Part shown: positions 8,083 through 18,100 of the stretch, piece by piece
How positions within the stretch are numbered: position 1 is the first letter of the stretch
How the letters are laid out: each line of letters starts with the position of its first letter
Assembly: GCF_028747805.1 (NCBI RefSeq)
Contig: NZ_CP114887.1
Coordinates: 2,163,501 to 2,227,500, forward strand
DNA from: Solibacillus daqui
Lineage (GTDB): Bacteria > Bacillota > Bacilli > Bacillales_A > Planococcaceae
Length of the DNA stretch: 64,000 bases
Direction of reading: 5' to 3'
The notes under the pieces: model-generated
What the model was told of the DNA's origin: nothing
What the model saw: only the letters and a program-made list of their open reading frames with translations
Databases searched by the model: none
Made by a program: the position numbers and the translations under genes

Positions 8083-8739
8083 CTACATATGTAAATAACC
8101 TATATCAATCTAAAAATAAAAGCTTTGTAACGTGTTATCCCCTAACGTTTTAACTAATAATCGAAGTTCAATTAATGATTTTTTTAAATCCAAAGGAATT
8201 TTTTAGAACAAAGGTGTATGTCTAAAAATTCTACCTTCTAGATTTAGCAAAACATCAGCTGCAGTGTTTACATATTCCTCAATGGCGTCTATAAATTAAT
8301 TACGTGAAAACAGTAGATTTCCATCGTCACATTATTTATGCGGTTTAATTAGAATCTAATCACAGCAACGGTTTTGGGTCATTTTGGATACTACTAGAAA
8401 ATCAGCTTTAATAACCTTCGTACAACTTTTAACATTCATTCTTTCCAAGGGCGTTGTTACAACCACTTATTTTAGCAATAGTTGCTAAATTTGCCCCTGC
8501 TCATTTGATTCATTACGTTTCGGGGGATAAGATAATTTCAAGTCGTGTAACTATACCTGGTTACTCAAATACCGTTCCAACAAGACGGCCTCTTGATATA
8601 AAATTACCCCCGTTTAATCGAAATAAAAATAGACTTTAAAGTAAATACGTGTAATTATTGGATTGTGTATTCTCCATTTTCTTATCAAGATCCAAATAAC
8701 ACTACATTTCGAATTAAAATGTGGATTTTATCAACATAA
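8083..8739. other. Gene-free stretch with degenerate coding remnants
   Basis: No convincing gene is present. A minus-strand piece around 8195-8300 reads FIDAIEEYVNTAADVLLNLE before a stop. A plus-strand frame at 8454-8639 contains RVTIPGYSNTVPTRRPLDIK without a ribosome site. Both look like decayed coding DNA that I cannot assign. Confidence 0.35.
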
Positions 8740-8772
8740 AAAGGAGTGCCTACAATTGATGTGGCACTCCTT
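8740..8772 (-). terminator. Strong hairpin downstream of the resolvase
   Basis: AAGGAGTGCC pairs with GGCACTCCTT across a 12-base loop. On the minus strand it is followed by TTTTTAT, so it can end the resolvase transcript about 90 bases past its stop. Confidence 0.65.
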
Positions 8773-8864
8773 AAATTTAAAGCTATTTTGTAAAATCATA
8801 AGTTCATACCGTACATTTAATAAAAGCTATTTTAGATCACAAAACTCAAGCGCTGCTTTCAAAT

Positions 8865-9470
8865 TCATAAAGTACATTCATACTCTTTTACTTTCTTGTA
8901 AAAAGTAGATTTATTCATTCCTACCAATTGCATAAACTCAACTGCTTTCAAATTGCCATTTTTCCATTGTTTATAAAACTTATTCCAATTGTTAGGAAGT
9001 TCTAATATTGGTCGCCCTAAGTGCTTACCTTTCGATTTTGCAATTTCAATTCCTTCCCTCTGACGTTGCCTAATTGTGTGACGTTCTTGTTCTGCCATTG
9101 ATGTGTATACTTCAATTATAATATTGTTAATCATATCAATAATCCATTCTTCTTCTTTTGGTCTATCTTGCATTGTCGTTGGAATATCAATAATCTTTAC
9201 GCGTACTTCCTTCTTTTTAAACAGCTCTAAATACTCCTTGATTAGTTCTTTATTACGTCCTAAGCGATCAATTGACTTGATAAATAGTGTATCACCACTT
9301 CTCATTGCTTTTATCATATTTTGGAACCCATCGCGTTCCATATCTTTTCCACTAGCTTTATCACTGTAAATGTAATCCTCACTTGTCACATATGGAATTA
9401 CAGCTTCAAACTGTCTATCTAAATTCTGTTCTTTAGTTGATACACGAATATAACCAAACGAAATTGTCAC
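8865..9470 (-). CDS. Serine recombinase (resolvase/invertase family)
   Basis: This 201-aa protein starts at GTG 9470 behind GGAAGGGG. The N-terminus FGYIRVSTKEQNLDRQ holds the catalytic serine (S11). SGKDMERDGFQNMI, DTLFIKSIDRLGRN and the long E-helix with MAEQERHTIRQRQREGI follow in order. The last ~50 residues are a helix-turn-helix (AVEFMQLVGMNKSTFYKKV). Length and layout equal plasmid/transposon resolvases. Within this island it may resolve a plasmid or invert a segment; no res site was identified. Confidence 0.9.
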   Translation of the reverse strand: MTISFGYIRVSTKEQNLDRQFEAVIPYVTSEDYIYSDKASGKDMERDGFQNMIKAMRSGDTLFIKSIDRLGRNKELIKEYLELFKKKEVRVKIIDIPTTMQDRPKEEEWIIDMINNIIIEVYTSMAEQERHTIRQRQREGIEIAKSKGKHLGRPILELPNNWNKFYKQWKNGNLKAVEFMQLVGMNKSTFYKKVKEYECTL

Positions 9471-10080
9471 AGGTATCCCCTTCCAATTATGTTATTGTTA
9501 ATATTAGTGTATCCAAAGGTCAATTATTTTATGTACGTCCATAAAGGTTTATTTTCAGCATTAAATAGACGTATAAACATAACTTTCTTCATACTCCTAT
9601 AAGGTGTACCTTTATGAACCAACCACATTAGAACATAGGATGTTATTTTACAGTTTCATACGTACATTCTTTCAAAATACAATAACACTCGTCAAAGTAT
9701 CTATTCATAAGGGTTTATATGACATATCACTAAAAATTTATATATTTTTACATAAATCACATAATTATCTCTGTCTCTAAAGCATTACAATCCCTTGTTT
9801 CTTTCGTCGTCGTTCGAAACCAATTACGAATCACCCCATTAAATCCGAGGTACTGAAAAGCCTTATTTATCAATGTTTTAAGATATAATATTAGTGAAAT
9901 TTCGACCTGTATTTGTATCGATTAATAACAGCACCGTGTGTTTGAATGTATTAAGGATTCAAAGTGAATTTAATGAATTACCACTTCTACTTTTCACCTT
10001 ATCCGTATAAACAAGGAAAAGGAATGAATTCAATCTATCCATTCCTTTAACCAATAAAAAACAAGTTCAAAACATTGGGA
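9471..10080. other. Noncoding stretch, no gene seen
   Basis: No frame with a ribosome site or recognisable product is visible. The DNA is AT-rich with scattered short palindromes and leads into the hairpin cluster at 10091-10185. Confidence 0.4.
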
Positions 10081-10090
10081 TTCCATCCCC

Positions 10091-10185
10091 ACTAAGCGAA
10101 AAGTACGCTCGCTTAGTTCCTACGGTGGGTCAATAAAGCAAAGAACGCTTTATTAACCAAGTCAATAAAGCAAAGAACGCTTTAT
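10091..10185. repeat. Cluster of three small hairpins with a 25-bp perfect direct repeat
   Basis: Hairpin 1 pairs ACTAAGCG with CGCTTAGT (10091-10117). Hairpins 2 and 3 pair AATAAAGC with GCTTTATT. They are parts of two identical 25-bp units at 10129-10153 and 10161-10185, spaced 32 bp apart. The cluster lies 3' of the SF2 helicase gene. Such arrays resemble iterons, but a role in replication or partition is inference only. Confidence 0.6.
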
Positions 10186-10357
10186 CGACTTCAGCATGCT
10201 TCAACTATATATTCACCCACTATTTTAACGCTTTTATAAAATAATTATTATTTTGTGAATTTAGGAGGTATTTTACCACATTGATAACAAAATATTTTGT
10301 ATCCCATTTTATACATTATTCAATATATAGATATAGAAGCTTTTTGGGATACATTGG

Positions 10358-11890
10358 TCAATCGTCTTTTTCTTTTATTACTTGCCAATACCTTTTTGAT
10401 TTTACTTTTCCACTAACACGTATCGAAGTTTGTTTGTTTACAATTTGATAAGGCATATTACAATCTTTCAAGTATCCGTTTAATGTATTTATCCCTAATG
10501 TCCTCTTCCCCTTCAATCCACTAATTTCAAATTGATTCCTTAATGCTTTCTGCTCATTTTTAAATAACTTTTCACCAACAATACCATCTAGATAATTAGT
10601 CAATATGACTTTTTGTTTTTGCTGTTCAAAACCCTCATAATCTACAACAATTGAACTAGGACAATCTAGTTTATCTATAATAAATTCTTTATACCCAATC
10701 CCGATTATTTTGTTCCCTTTTTTATCAACCCAACCCATCATGAGCTGTAAATTAGCTTCATTTTCCAATAACTTCAAATAAGCTATGTCATTGATTTCCC
10801 ATTCACCTTTCATACTATTATAATTTATATATGGATTTTTAAATTCTCGATTATTCAAATATTTACTATCAAACGCACTTCTATCATTTTTAAACAATGC
10901 CATTTCTTCTAAATAATTGGATTTTCTTATGTTTAATTGCCCGTTTGGATAATTACGAATATAATAAGTACAGCTATCCTCAAGTCCTTCTATATATTTG
11001 TGATTACCCTTATTAATACATCTTTTTCTTCCCAAACACTGTATTAATTGAGAATAATCAAAAATATTACAAATGATATGTTTGATCGCATATGAACTTA
11101 GTGAAATGCCAACATCTAACGCAGTAGTTGTAATTAAAAGCCTACCCTCAAAATCCTGATTGTGTAACTTTCCTATATTTTCAGAAAGTAATTTCTTTGC
11201 TTTGGTATCCTTTGTCCATTTAGAGCAAAAAAACGTTGCTATTTCCTTAAATTGCTCATATAATTCAATCGCTTCAATCATTGAATTAGTGAAATAGATT
11301 AACTTATCATCTGTATTTTCCAACTTATCTTTAATGATATCCAAATATGCAGATTTACGTGTGTAAAATATCACCTGATCTACGTAACTATAATCCTTAG
11401 GTATATAATAACGCTGCTCGTTTTTAACTTGCCCTGAATGTATTAATAGATTAAATAGCCCTTCACAAGTTGCACTCATAAATAACTTCTGTGCTGAATG
11501 GCTTATAATCCACTTATATGACAAATCAGTATACAAATCATATATTTCAAGTACATGATGAAATTCATCACAAACAACCCAATCATAATCCCCAACAATT
11601 TCAATACTATTTTTCACCCTATCTTCAATGTGTTGATATGTCATTACTTCTATATTTGATTTTCCTTTGTCTTTAATTTCTAATCTAACTTCATCCGCCA
11701 GTTGTAAACGATTACAGATAAAAAGTACTCTCAATTTATTTTTTAAACAATATTCATAAAATTTATTAAGTACAAAGTACGTTTTCCCTGTCCCCGTCCC
11801 TCCCTCAAAAATTACATTCCCTTCCCATTTTCCTATATCTTCACAATTTATAACATTTGTAAAATTTTCTCCAACATTAAATTTAATCAT
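10358..11890 (-). CDS. SF2 DEAD/DEAH-type helicase with C-terminal accessory domain
   Basis: This 510-aa protein has Walker A GGTGTGKT (residues 30-37), Walker B CDEFHH (~107-112), motif III SATC (~140), LLITTTALDVGISL (motif V region) and QCLGRKRC (motif VI), so both RecA lobes are complete. From ~330 a separate C-terminal region ends in a basic segment (VSGKVKSKRYWQVIKEKD), typical of helicases encoded by integrative elements and phages. ATG 11890 follows AGGGGG. The enzyme could serve element replication or defence. There is no nuclease motif and no partner gene next to it. Confidence 0.75.
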   Translation of the reverse strand: MIKFNVGENFTNVINCEDIGKWEGNVIFEGGTGTGKTYFVLNKFYEYCLKNKLRVLFICNRLQLADEVRLEIKDKGKSNIEVMTYQHIEDRVKNSIEIVGDYDWVVCDEFHHVLEIYDLYTDLSYKWIISHSAQKLFMSATCEGLFNLLIHSGQVKNEQRYYIPKDYSYVDQVIFYTRKSAYLDIIKDKLENTDDKLIYFTNSMIEAIELYEQFKEIATFFCSKWTKDTKAKKLLSENIGKLHNQDFEGRLLITTTALDVGISLSSYAIKHIICNIFDYSQLIQCLGRKRCINKGNHKYIEGLEDSCTYYIRNYPNGQLNIRKSNYLEEMALFKNDRSAFDSKYLNNREFKNPYINYNSMKGEWEINDIAYLKLLENEANLQLMMGWVDKKGNKIIGIGYKEFIIDKLDCPSSIVVDYEGFEQQKQKVILTNYLDGIVGEKLFKNEQKALRNQFEISGLKGKRTLGINTLNGYLKDCNMPYQIVNKQTSIRVSGKVKSKRYWQVIKEKDD

Positions 11891-12199
11891 CCTAATTGCC
11901 CCCTATGTATATGTTAGACTTCAAAATAACAGAAATATATTACATAAATGTACAAGTAAGGTATATATTAACCGGAATAAACGTTCGATAATAGCTCTAT
12001 AATTTTAAAAAATTTTATAGTATAATAACTATAGGAACTCCCTTTAAAGTAAGATAATTAAAAAAATGTTTTATTTTAAAAGCTATTTTGACAGTTATTT
12101 TGTAGCCTCTGGAATTTAAATATTTCGTTATATTCTAATTTCTATACATATACAAATAAGCAAAAAACACCTTTATATTGCGTGTATAGTTGGCTATTG

Positions 12200-12545
12200 T
12201 TGAATTGGATATTTCCCTTCCAAATCGTCCCTAGCCTTTGGATTGTTATTGGCATTGTCATTGACAGTCAATTCATACTTCCCTCGCTCTCCCAAACTGC
12301 GCATATAACTTTTTTAATGTTCTGCTTTGACATGCCTAGGTGAATCAATTTCAAATTCTACAAGTATTCATTTAGCAAATAACCTTAAGGTCTGTTCATA
12401 GGATTTTAATGTTTTAACAGACAATCCTTTCGCAGTACAATCCAACATAAATCGATCAATATCTATATCAAATTCATTCAAAAAACACTTCCATGAACGA
12501 GATTTTCTCGTAAATGAAAGCGTTTCAAAGTAAGCATCATTTAAT
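12200..12545 (-). pseudogene. Tyrosine recombinase, N-terminal SAM-like domain remnant
   Basis: Read from ~12545 down, the sequence gives DIDRFMLDCTAKGLSVKTLK, SYEQTLRLFAK and then a stop. Neighbouring frames continue VEFEIDSPRHVKAEH, an MRS/LRERGKYELTV-like stretch and NDNANNNPKARDDL. That is the core-binding domain of an XerC/XerD- or Tn554-type recombinase carrying a nonsense codon and frameshifts. The catalytic domain is missing. It is a relic beside the intact integrase at 13061-13975. Confidence 0.65.
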
Positions 12546-12785
12546 TAACATTAGTTGTATGAATTCAAGTATTTATTTGTTGGTATGGCTACAGTAAATT
12601 CATAACTTAAAAATCTTATAAATCCAGTCATACCAACGCTTTGAATGTCACCTGTAAATCAGATAGAGGAATCAATCTCTCATTGATTTCTCTTCAAACA
12701 CATTAATCCCCTTTTTAGTAAAAAACTTGTGTAATAATATTCTACATCCAATTCCCCATAAACTTCCACTTTAGTCTCTCCATAC

Positions 12786-13022
12786 ATGTATGACTGTGTT
12801 GGATTACGGTCTTTGCTAGTATTAATCTTATTTGTGTTACCTTACTTATATCCAGCCCAAAATTGTTCTACCAATTCTATTGACCTCATCATCGCTAAAT
12901 CTATCACCATCGACTACGTTAACAAGACAATATTTATTAAAGTTAGGTTAGCAATTACCCATCGTTGCTTTTCTATATTCCAAATTCGACTAAGAAGCCT
13001 ATATAGTGTTATTCAATTTTAG
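12786..13022 (+). other. Degenerate plus-strand frame before a plus-strand terminator
   Basis: A 78-codon frame without ribosome site ends five bases before a good plus-strand terminator, which suggests that a real gene once ended here. The sequence LPYLYPAQNCSTNSI is faintly like the 'LP.YSP.LNPIE' block of IS630-type transposases, too weak to name. I treat it as decayed DNA. Confidence 0.25.
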
Positions 13023-13024
13023 TA

Positions 13025-13056
13025 GTCGTTAGTGTTCAAGCACTAGCGGCTTTTTT
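13025..13056 (+). terminator. Plus-strand terminator
   Basis: GTTAGTG pairs with CACTAGC around a five-base loop and is followed by a six-T tract. It faces the integrase gene from the other strand. Confidence 0.65.
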
Positions 13057-13060
13057 ATGT

Positions 13061-13975
13061 TTAAAAATCAAAATTGTTCAATGGATTGTGCTTATCATTT
13101 TCCTGTTTTAAATGACTTCCCCAGAGGTTTACGTAGCGCTGGGTTGTTTGAATATGCTCATGGCGCATCAATTTTTGAACTGCAAATGCATTAACTCCGG
13201 ACATAATAAGTCGCTGTGCGTAGGTGTGCCTAAATGTATGCGGAGATAATCTCACGCTGTCCCCAAAGTTCATCTTCCTTTTTAAGTCTCTAAAAATGTA
13301 CTCAATCGTATGGATTGTAAAAGGAACTTCTTTGTTTGTTACAAAAATATAGTCGCTCTTTGTCTTTAAAACCGTGTTAGAGAAACTTTTAAATGCCATT
13401 AACTCTCTAGTTAATTTATCCGTTAAAAATACTGTTTCATATTTCCTACTTTTACCGAAGACATTCATTGTTTGGTTAGTAAAAGAAACATCATTCCACT
13501 TCAATAAAATTAACTCTTTCCTTCTAATCCCTGTCCCTAATAAAATTAATAAAATTACATAATTTCTGTAGCTGGAATAAGATTGTTGCTTCTTTTTTTG
13601 AGTCCTATAATAAGCTAACATTTGATTGATTTGGATATCTGTAAAAGTATCGATTTTAACGTCAACCTTTTGTGTTTTTACCTTTTTAGCAATGTTTTCT
13701 TCAATGTAATTTTCTTCGACACAGTAATTGAAAAACGCCTTAGTCCGTAAAATAATCGTGTTGATCGTATGAGGTTTCTTATTTTGCTGCTGTGCCATAA
13801 TTAAGTAATTTTTAAAATGAACCCTCGTCACATCCTCAACATTAATTGCACCCTCATCTATACAATAGTCAATGAATGGTTTTACCATGTAGCGATAACT
13901 AGCTATATTTGATTCACTCGTATTCTGATACTTTCTGTCAGCAATAAAATCTTCAAAAGCAAATTTTAGCAACAA
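13061..13975 (-). CDS. Tyrosine recombinase / integrase, complete
   Basis: This 304-aa protein starts at TTG 13975 behind AAGGAG. Residues 1-~100 form the SAM-like core-binding domain. The catalytic domain shows GTGIRRKELILLKW (first Arg), a beta-hairpin Lys in GKSRKYETVFL, SPHTFRHTYAQR (H-x-x-R), HEHIQTTQRYVNL (His and nucleophile Tyr ~286). All catalytic residues are present. The gene sits at the right edge of the defence-rich region, next to core-like genes from 14190 onward, which fits an integrase at one end of an integrated island. The attachment site is not evident. Confidence 0.9.
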   Translation of the reverse strand: MLLKFAFEDFIADRKYQNTSESNIASYRYMVKPFIDYCIDEGAINVEDVTRVHFKNYLIMAQQQNKKPHTINTIILRTKAFFNYCVEENYIEENIAKKVKTQKVDVKIDTFTDIQINQMLAYYRTQKKKQQSYSSYRNYVILLILLGTGIRRKELILLKWNDVSFTNQTMNVFGKSRKYETVFLTDKLTRELMAFKSFSNTVLKTKSDYIFVTNKEVPFTIHTIEYIFRDLKRKMNFGDSVRLSPHTFRHTYAQRLIMSGVNAFAVQKLMRHEHIQTTQRYVNLWGSHLKQENDKHNPLNNFDF

Positions 13976-14189
13976 AAAAATACACTCCTTTTCATCTAAA
14001 TTAATAGATAATAAGAAGTGTACTATTGATAATAAATAAATTGTAAAAAACTCCGCATCTTATAAAGTAGCTCAAACTCTTGATAACACTAGGTTTACAA
14101 AAGTTTTAGAAAGCTTTCTCTTGATAAGACTATGAAATTGTCATAAGTGTACCATGTTAAGATAAATTATGCAATAATTCTAATAATAA

Positions 14190-14930
14190 TTATTTTGCCT
14201 TTTCAAACTCAAACAATAATGCTTCTAGCTTTGCATCCCACTCACCCGTTAGCGTATTATACACACGAGCAAACTGTTGATTTTCCGCATCATTATGTGC
14301 CATAAAGCAAATGACCGGCACATCATTAATTTGTACAGATGATGAACTCACAACACTTGAAATCGATGATGGCACTTCACCTTCAGCTAAAGGCTGCTCT
14401 GATAATTGTTGTTGAATATATTGTATCAGTATAGCTTCATTCATTTCTTCAATTTCTTCGGAATCTATTGTTGGAAATACTTCTGGAAACTGTTCCAATT
14501 CTTCAAATTGCTCTAAATCCCCCTCTAAAATCCCTTCATGCAAGGGGCTGAATTGTACAAAATAGCTTGTTTCATCAAGTTCCTCTTCAAAAATACCACT
14601 CGCTAATTGTGCCTCTCCTTTAGCAGTTAGTGAGAAAGCATCTTCTTTTTTAATCATACCTAGGCCCAGCATTTTATTGGTTAAATCATGAATTAATAGC
14701 GGTTCTACAAGTAAAATATCCGCTAAAAGCTCGGCATTTGTAAGCCTTGCTTTGTTAAATGAAATCAGCATCATCTTCATCAAGATATCCATCGCATTAC
14801 GCATGACAGGGTGGTAGATGACTTCAAGTGTATGCACTGGAATGGAAAAGATCATTTGCTTTTCTATCGATACATCCTTTTGCTGCAAAATTTGCTGCTG
14901 CAATTTATCTGTTAAGCTTTGTAAATCCAT
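14190..14930 (-). CDS. Uncharacterised winged-helix-containing protein
   Basis: This 246-aa protein has residues ~30-125 that read as a winged helix (KMMLISFNKARLTNAELLAD, then HDLTNKMLGLGMIKK and SLTAKGEAQLASGI). An acidic Ser/Glu-rich middle and a C-terminal strand region (VQINDVPVICFMAHN) follow. It lies downstream of the large SF1 helicase on the same strand, separated by a structured repeat region, so co-transcription is possible. No family name is supported. Confidence 0.6.
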   Translation of the reverse strand: MDLQSLTDKLQQQILQQKDVSIEKQMIFSIPVHTLEVIYHPVMRNAMDILMKMMLISFNKARLTNAELLADILLVEPLLIHDLTNKMLGLGMIKKEDAFSLTAKGEAQLASGIFEEELDETSYFVQFSPLHEGILEGDLEQFEELEQFPEVFPTIDSEEIEEMNEAILIQYIQQQLSEQPLAEGEVPSSISSVVSSSSVQINDVPVICFMAHNDAENQQFARVYNTLTGEWDAKLEALLFEFEKAK

Positions 14931-14946
14931 AGGTTACTCCTTATCA

Positions 14947-14966
14947 ATTACGCCCAGGCGTAATTG
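14947..14966. repeat. Perfect 20-bp palindrome
   Basis: AATTACGCC and GGCGTAATT flank a two-base centre. It opens the structured intergenic region between the winged-helix gene and the helicase gene, and a run of T follows at 14976-14983. Confidence 0.6.
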
Positions 14967-14992
14967 CGTCTAGATTTTTTTTGAGCTTGGGG

Positions 14993-15159
14993 CCACAGGA
15001 TGTGGGTCAGTCAGCCGTTGTCACACGATGTGACGTCATTAGGCTGACTTCCTCTTTAAAATCCCCTCTAAAAATCTGTGACATCCGCCGGGGGCTTTGG
15101 GCCAACACGATGTTGGTCACTCAGGCGTTGCCGCACGACGCGGTGTTCTTAGCCTGAGT
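14993..15159. repeat. Two copies of a three-stem structured element with compensatory changes
   Basis: Copy 1: CCACA/TGTGG (14993-15005), then outer stem AGTCAGCC/GGCTGACT (15009-15049) enclosing TCACA/TGTGA. Copy 2: CCAACA/TGTTGG (15102-15116), then outer stem ACTCAGGC/GCCTGAGT (15119-15159) enclosing CCGC/GCGG. The loops (GGA/CGA, GTTG) are alike while every stem differs at paired positions on both sides. This points to selection on folding rather than sequence, as in an RNA or a single-strand DNA element. Confidence 0.7.
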
Positions 15160-15188
15160 TCATCTCCTTCAGCCTCTGCTGAAGCAAG

Positions 15189-18100
15189 TTAAACCGCGTA
15201 ATAACCGTTTTGCTGCTTTACGGTATCTAATACATGTCCATACATTGTACGTACTTTTTCAGCTTTCGGGCGCTCAGTAAACATTTTACTACTACCAATC
15301 ATAATCAGTAGCTCACGCGCGCGCGATAATGCAACATTTAAACGACGATAATCCTTTGCAAATCCAATATCACCGCGCTCATTTTCATGGTTCCGCACCA
15401 TACTAACGAGTATCACATCCATCTCCATTCCTTGGAACTTATCGACAGAACCTGTTCGAATGTGTAAGTGTGGCACATGAAGCTCCTGCTCAATTAATCG
15501 ATTAATTCGCTTTACTTGTTCAGCGTAGAATGAGATAACACCAACTGATTTACAAGCATCCGGCTCGATTAAACCGTCTGCCTTCGCTTGTGCCGTCGCA
15601 TCATTTATTTCGATTAACTGCGCTTTAATTTGATCTAGCTCAGCTTCATTATATAAACTCGAACCTTCTTTCATACGTAGTTCAAAGTTTGCCTGCTCAT
15701 TCGCAATATCTAGCCATAGTAAATGATGATGGCGTGAAATTTTTGAAGTCGTTAAATAATGATCACGTACGGCATCAGAATCTTCTAAGCCGCATTGTAG
15801 GCGTTCAGATTCCTGCTCGTAAAATGGAGTAATCGTCTCCATAATATTTGCATGCATACGATATTGTAACGCTAACATTGTTTTGTTTTGCTGCGGTAAA
15901 TTATTATACAAGCGTTCAAATAATGATTCCTCTAGTAACTTTTCAAGCTCACGTTTTTCTTCAAATGTCGTACTTTCCTTCACGACTTGCTCTAATGTTT
16001 CCTCAAATGTGGCGTCACCGACAAGTGGTGGTAGCTGATGATGATCTCCTACTAGGATAATTTTTGCCCCTTTTAGCATTGGTAACAGTAATTCAGGAGG
16101 CGTTGCTTTTGATACCTCGTCAATAATTACGACATCAAAAGTTGGATAATTATCCATGAACTCTTTATTAGCCGATGCTACACAAGTTGTACCAATCACA
16201 TTTGCGTGTTTAACATATAACTTGCGAATTTCGTCTAAATCATGCTCATTTGCTTCGTTTAATAAACCATGCCACTCATTTTGTAGCTCTGCTGTTACAG
16301 GTAATAAGTCGATTTTAACTTGCAATGTAGCAATCATTTCTTGTAAACGTTCTATTTGTGCATTGACTTCAAGAATCGCTTGCTCTGGATTTGATTTTGT
16401 TAATAACTCTAGCTCCGTGCGACGTTTTTCATGTTGTACGCCCTCGCTGTTAAAGGCTTTAAATCGAGCTGTCATTTCCTCGACTGTTGTTGTGCCGAGT
16501 GCAATTTGTTCGTTGAGCACAGTAATTTCCTCTGATTTTTTTGCAAATTGAGTATCAAGCTTTTCGCGGTTTTGGCGCTGCGTTTCAACCTTCACTTGCT
16601 CAAGCTCAATTGATGCCAAAGTTTCTTGTAATTGTGGCACGGTTTGCGTAATGTCGATTGAATCATCGATGCGATCTTTTAGTGCTTGCATTTGGTTGTC
16701 ATACGTTGTAGCTTCCGTTTGTAGCTTTGTTAAGAGCTCCAACTTCACGTCATTTTGCTCTTTGAATTGTAAAATGATTTCTTCTTTTAGCTTTTCAAAA
16801 ATAAGCACGGTTTCACGAATGGCGTCCATATATTTTTCATTTAGCTGCTCCATGTATTGCATACGTAAATGAATGCCCTGAATCGAACGTGCACCATTTT
16901 GCACATTCACTTTGCGTTCAGCAAATGCACGGCTAAGCTTCGTTAAAAATTCCTGCACCTCTTCTAATGAATAATGGTGATTCATCGCTAACTGCTCAGC
17001 ATTCACTTGGATACCAAGCGCGGTTTCACTATATTTCAACGCCTTTTCTAGTCGTTCGATTACGTCTTTTATCGGCTTGTATTGCTCCATTTGCGGCTGA
17101 ATGCGATCGAGCGCTGTAAGTAATCGGTCCATCGCATAATTTCGGCGAATCTCATACTGTTGCATAAACTCTTCAATTTCATACACCTTTTTGAGTGAAG
17201 CTATTTTTTCAATAAGTGGATCAACATTCGCGGTTTCATTGGCACGCTCAATTTTTGTCATTACGGCTTGTTTTCGAGATTGGAATTGTTCAAATTGAGT
17301 ACGGAGCTGACTTTGCTCCATTTGCAGCTTTAATTCGGTTTGTTGTTTAGTTAATTGCTGTTCTTTTTCATCTAATTGAGCCAGTGTTGAGCTGTCCGTT
17401 CGCTGCTGTTCAAAATTACTTACGGCTTCCTCGACAGATAGATGTGTTTGCTGTAGCTTTTCTAGCTTGCGTTCATTCTCTTCTAGCTCTTTTTTACAGA
17501 CTGTGAGCTCTTTTTTCAACGCGTTAATTTTTTCGGCTAATACATGAAGCTCGGCTTTAGCAGCTTCTTTTTGCTCGATTTGCTGTTGGAGCGCTGTTTG
17601 TTCTTGTTCTAGCGCTGTAATTTCTATCGTTTTTTCTTCTATTTCGGCGAATAATAATTGCTCTTTTTTCGTGTGTAAAGAGATTTCGTGACCAATTGCC
17701 TCAAATGTTTGCTGCTGCCAATAACTTGCTACATTTTCCTCGATGAATTTCTTGCCTTCTTCTTCAATACTTTCCGTTCGACCATAACGTAAGATGCGAA
17801 TATCCTTATTTGATAGGAGACGGCTAAGTGCGTTATCAACGGCTAAGTTGGACTGCGAGGCGACAAGCGTTTTCAAACCCGCCTTCGCATTTTGATAGCA
17901 AATTTCTGAAATAACAGTCGTTTTCCCCGTACCTGGTGGGCCCTGAATAACATATAAATCCTCAGCGCTCATTGCCCCTTCAACTGCCTGCTGCTGATAT
18001 TCATTGAGTCGATTATGAAAATCAAGTGGAATGGTTGATTTGCGCTCGGCAATAGTTGGCTTGTCTTCAAACAGAATCGTTTCTAAATTGGCATTGGCAG

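Noticed and set aside
8454..8639. 61-aa plus-strand frame containing RVTIPGYSNTVPTRRPLDIK
   Set aside because: No ribosome site and no recognisable family; may be decayed coding DNA, not called as a gene.
10091..10185. CRISPR array
   Set aside because: Only two identical 25-bp units with 7-bp spacing and internal hairpins; no spacers of CRISPR size and no cas genes.
12786..13022. Possible IS630-type transposase end
   Set aside because: The similarity to the LP.YSP.LNPIE block is too weak, and no DDE residues can be placed.
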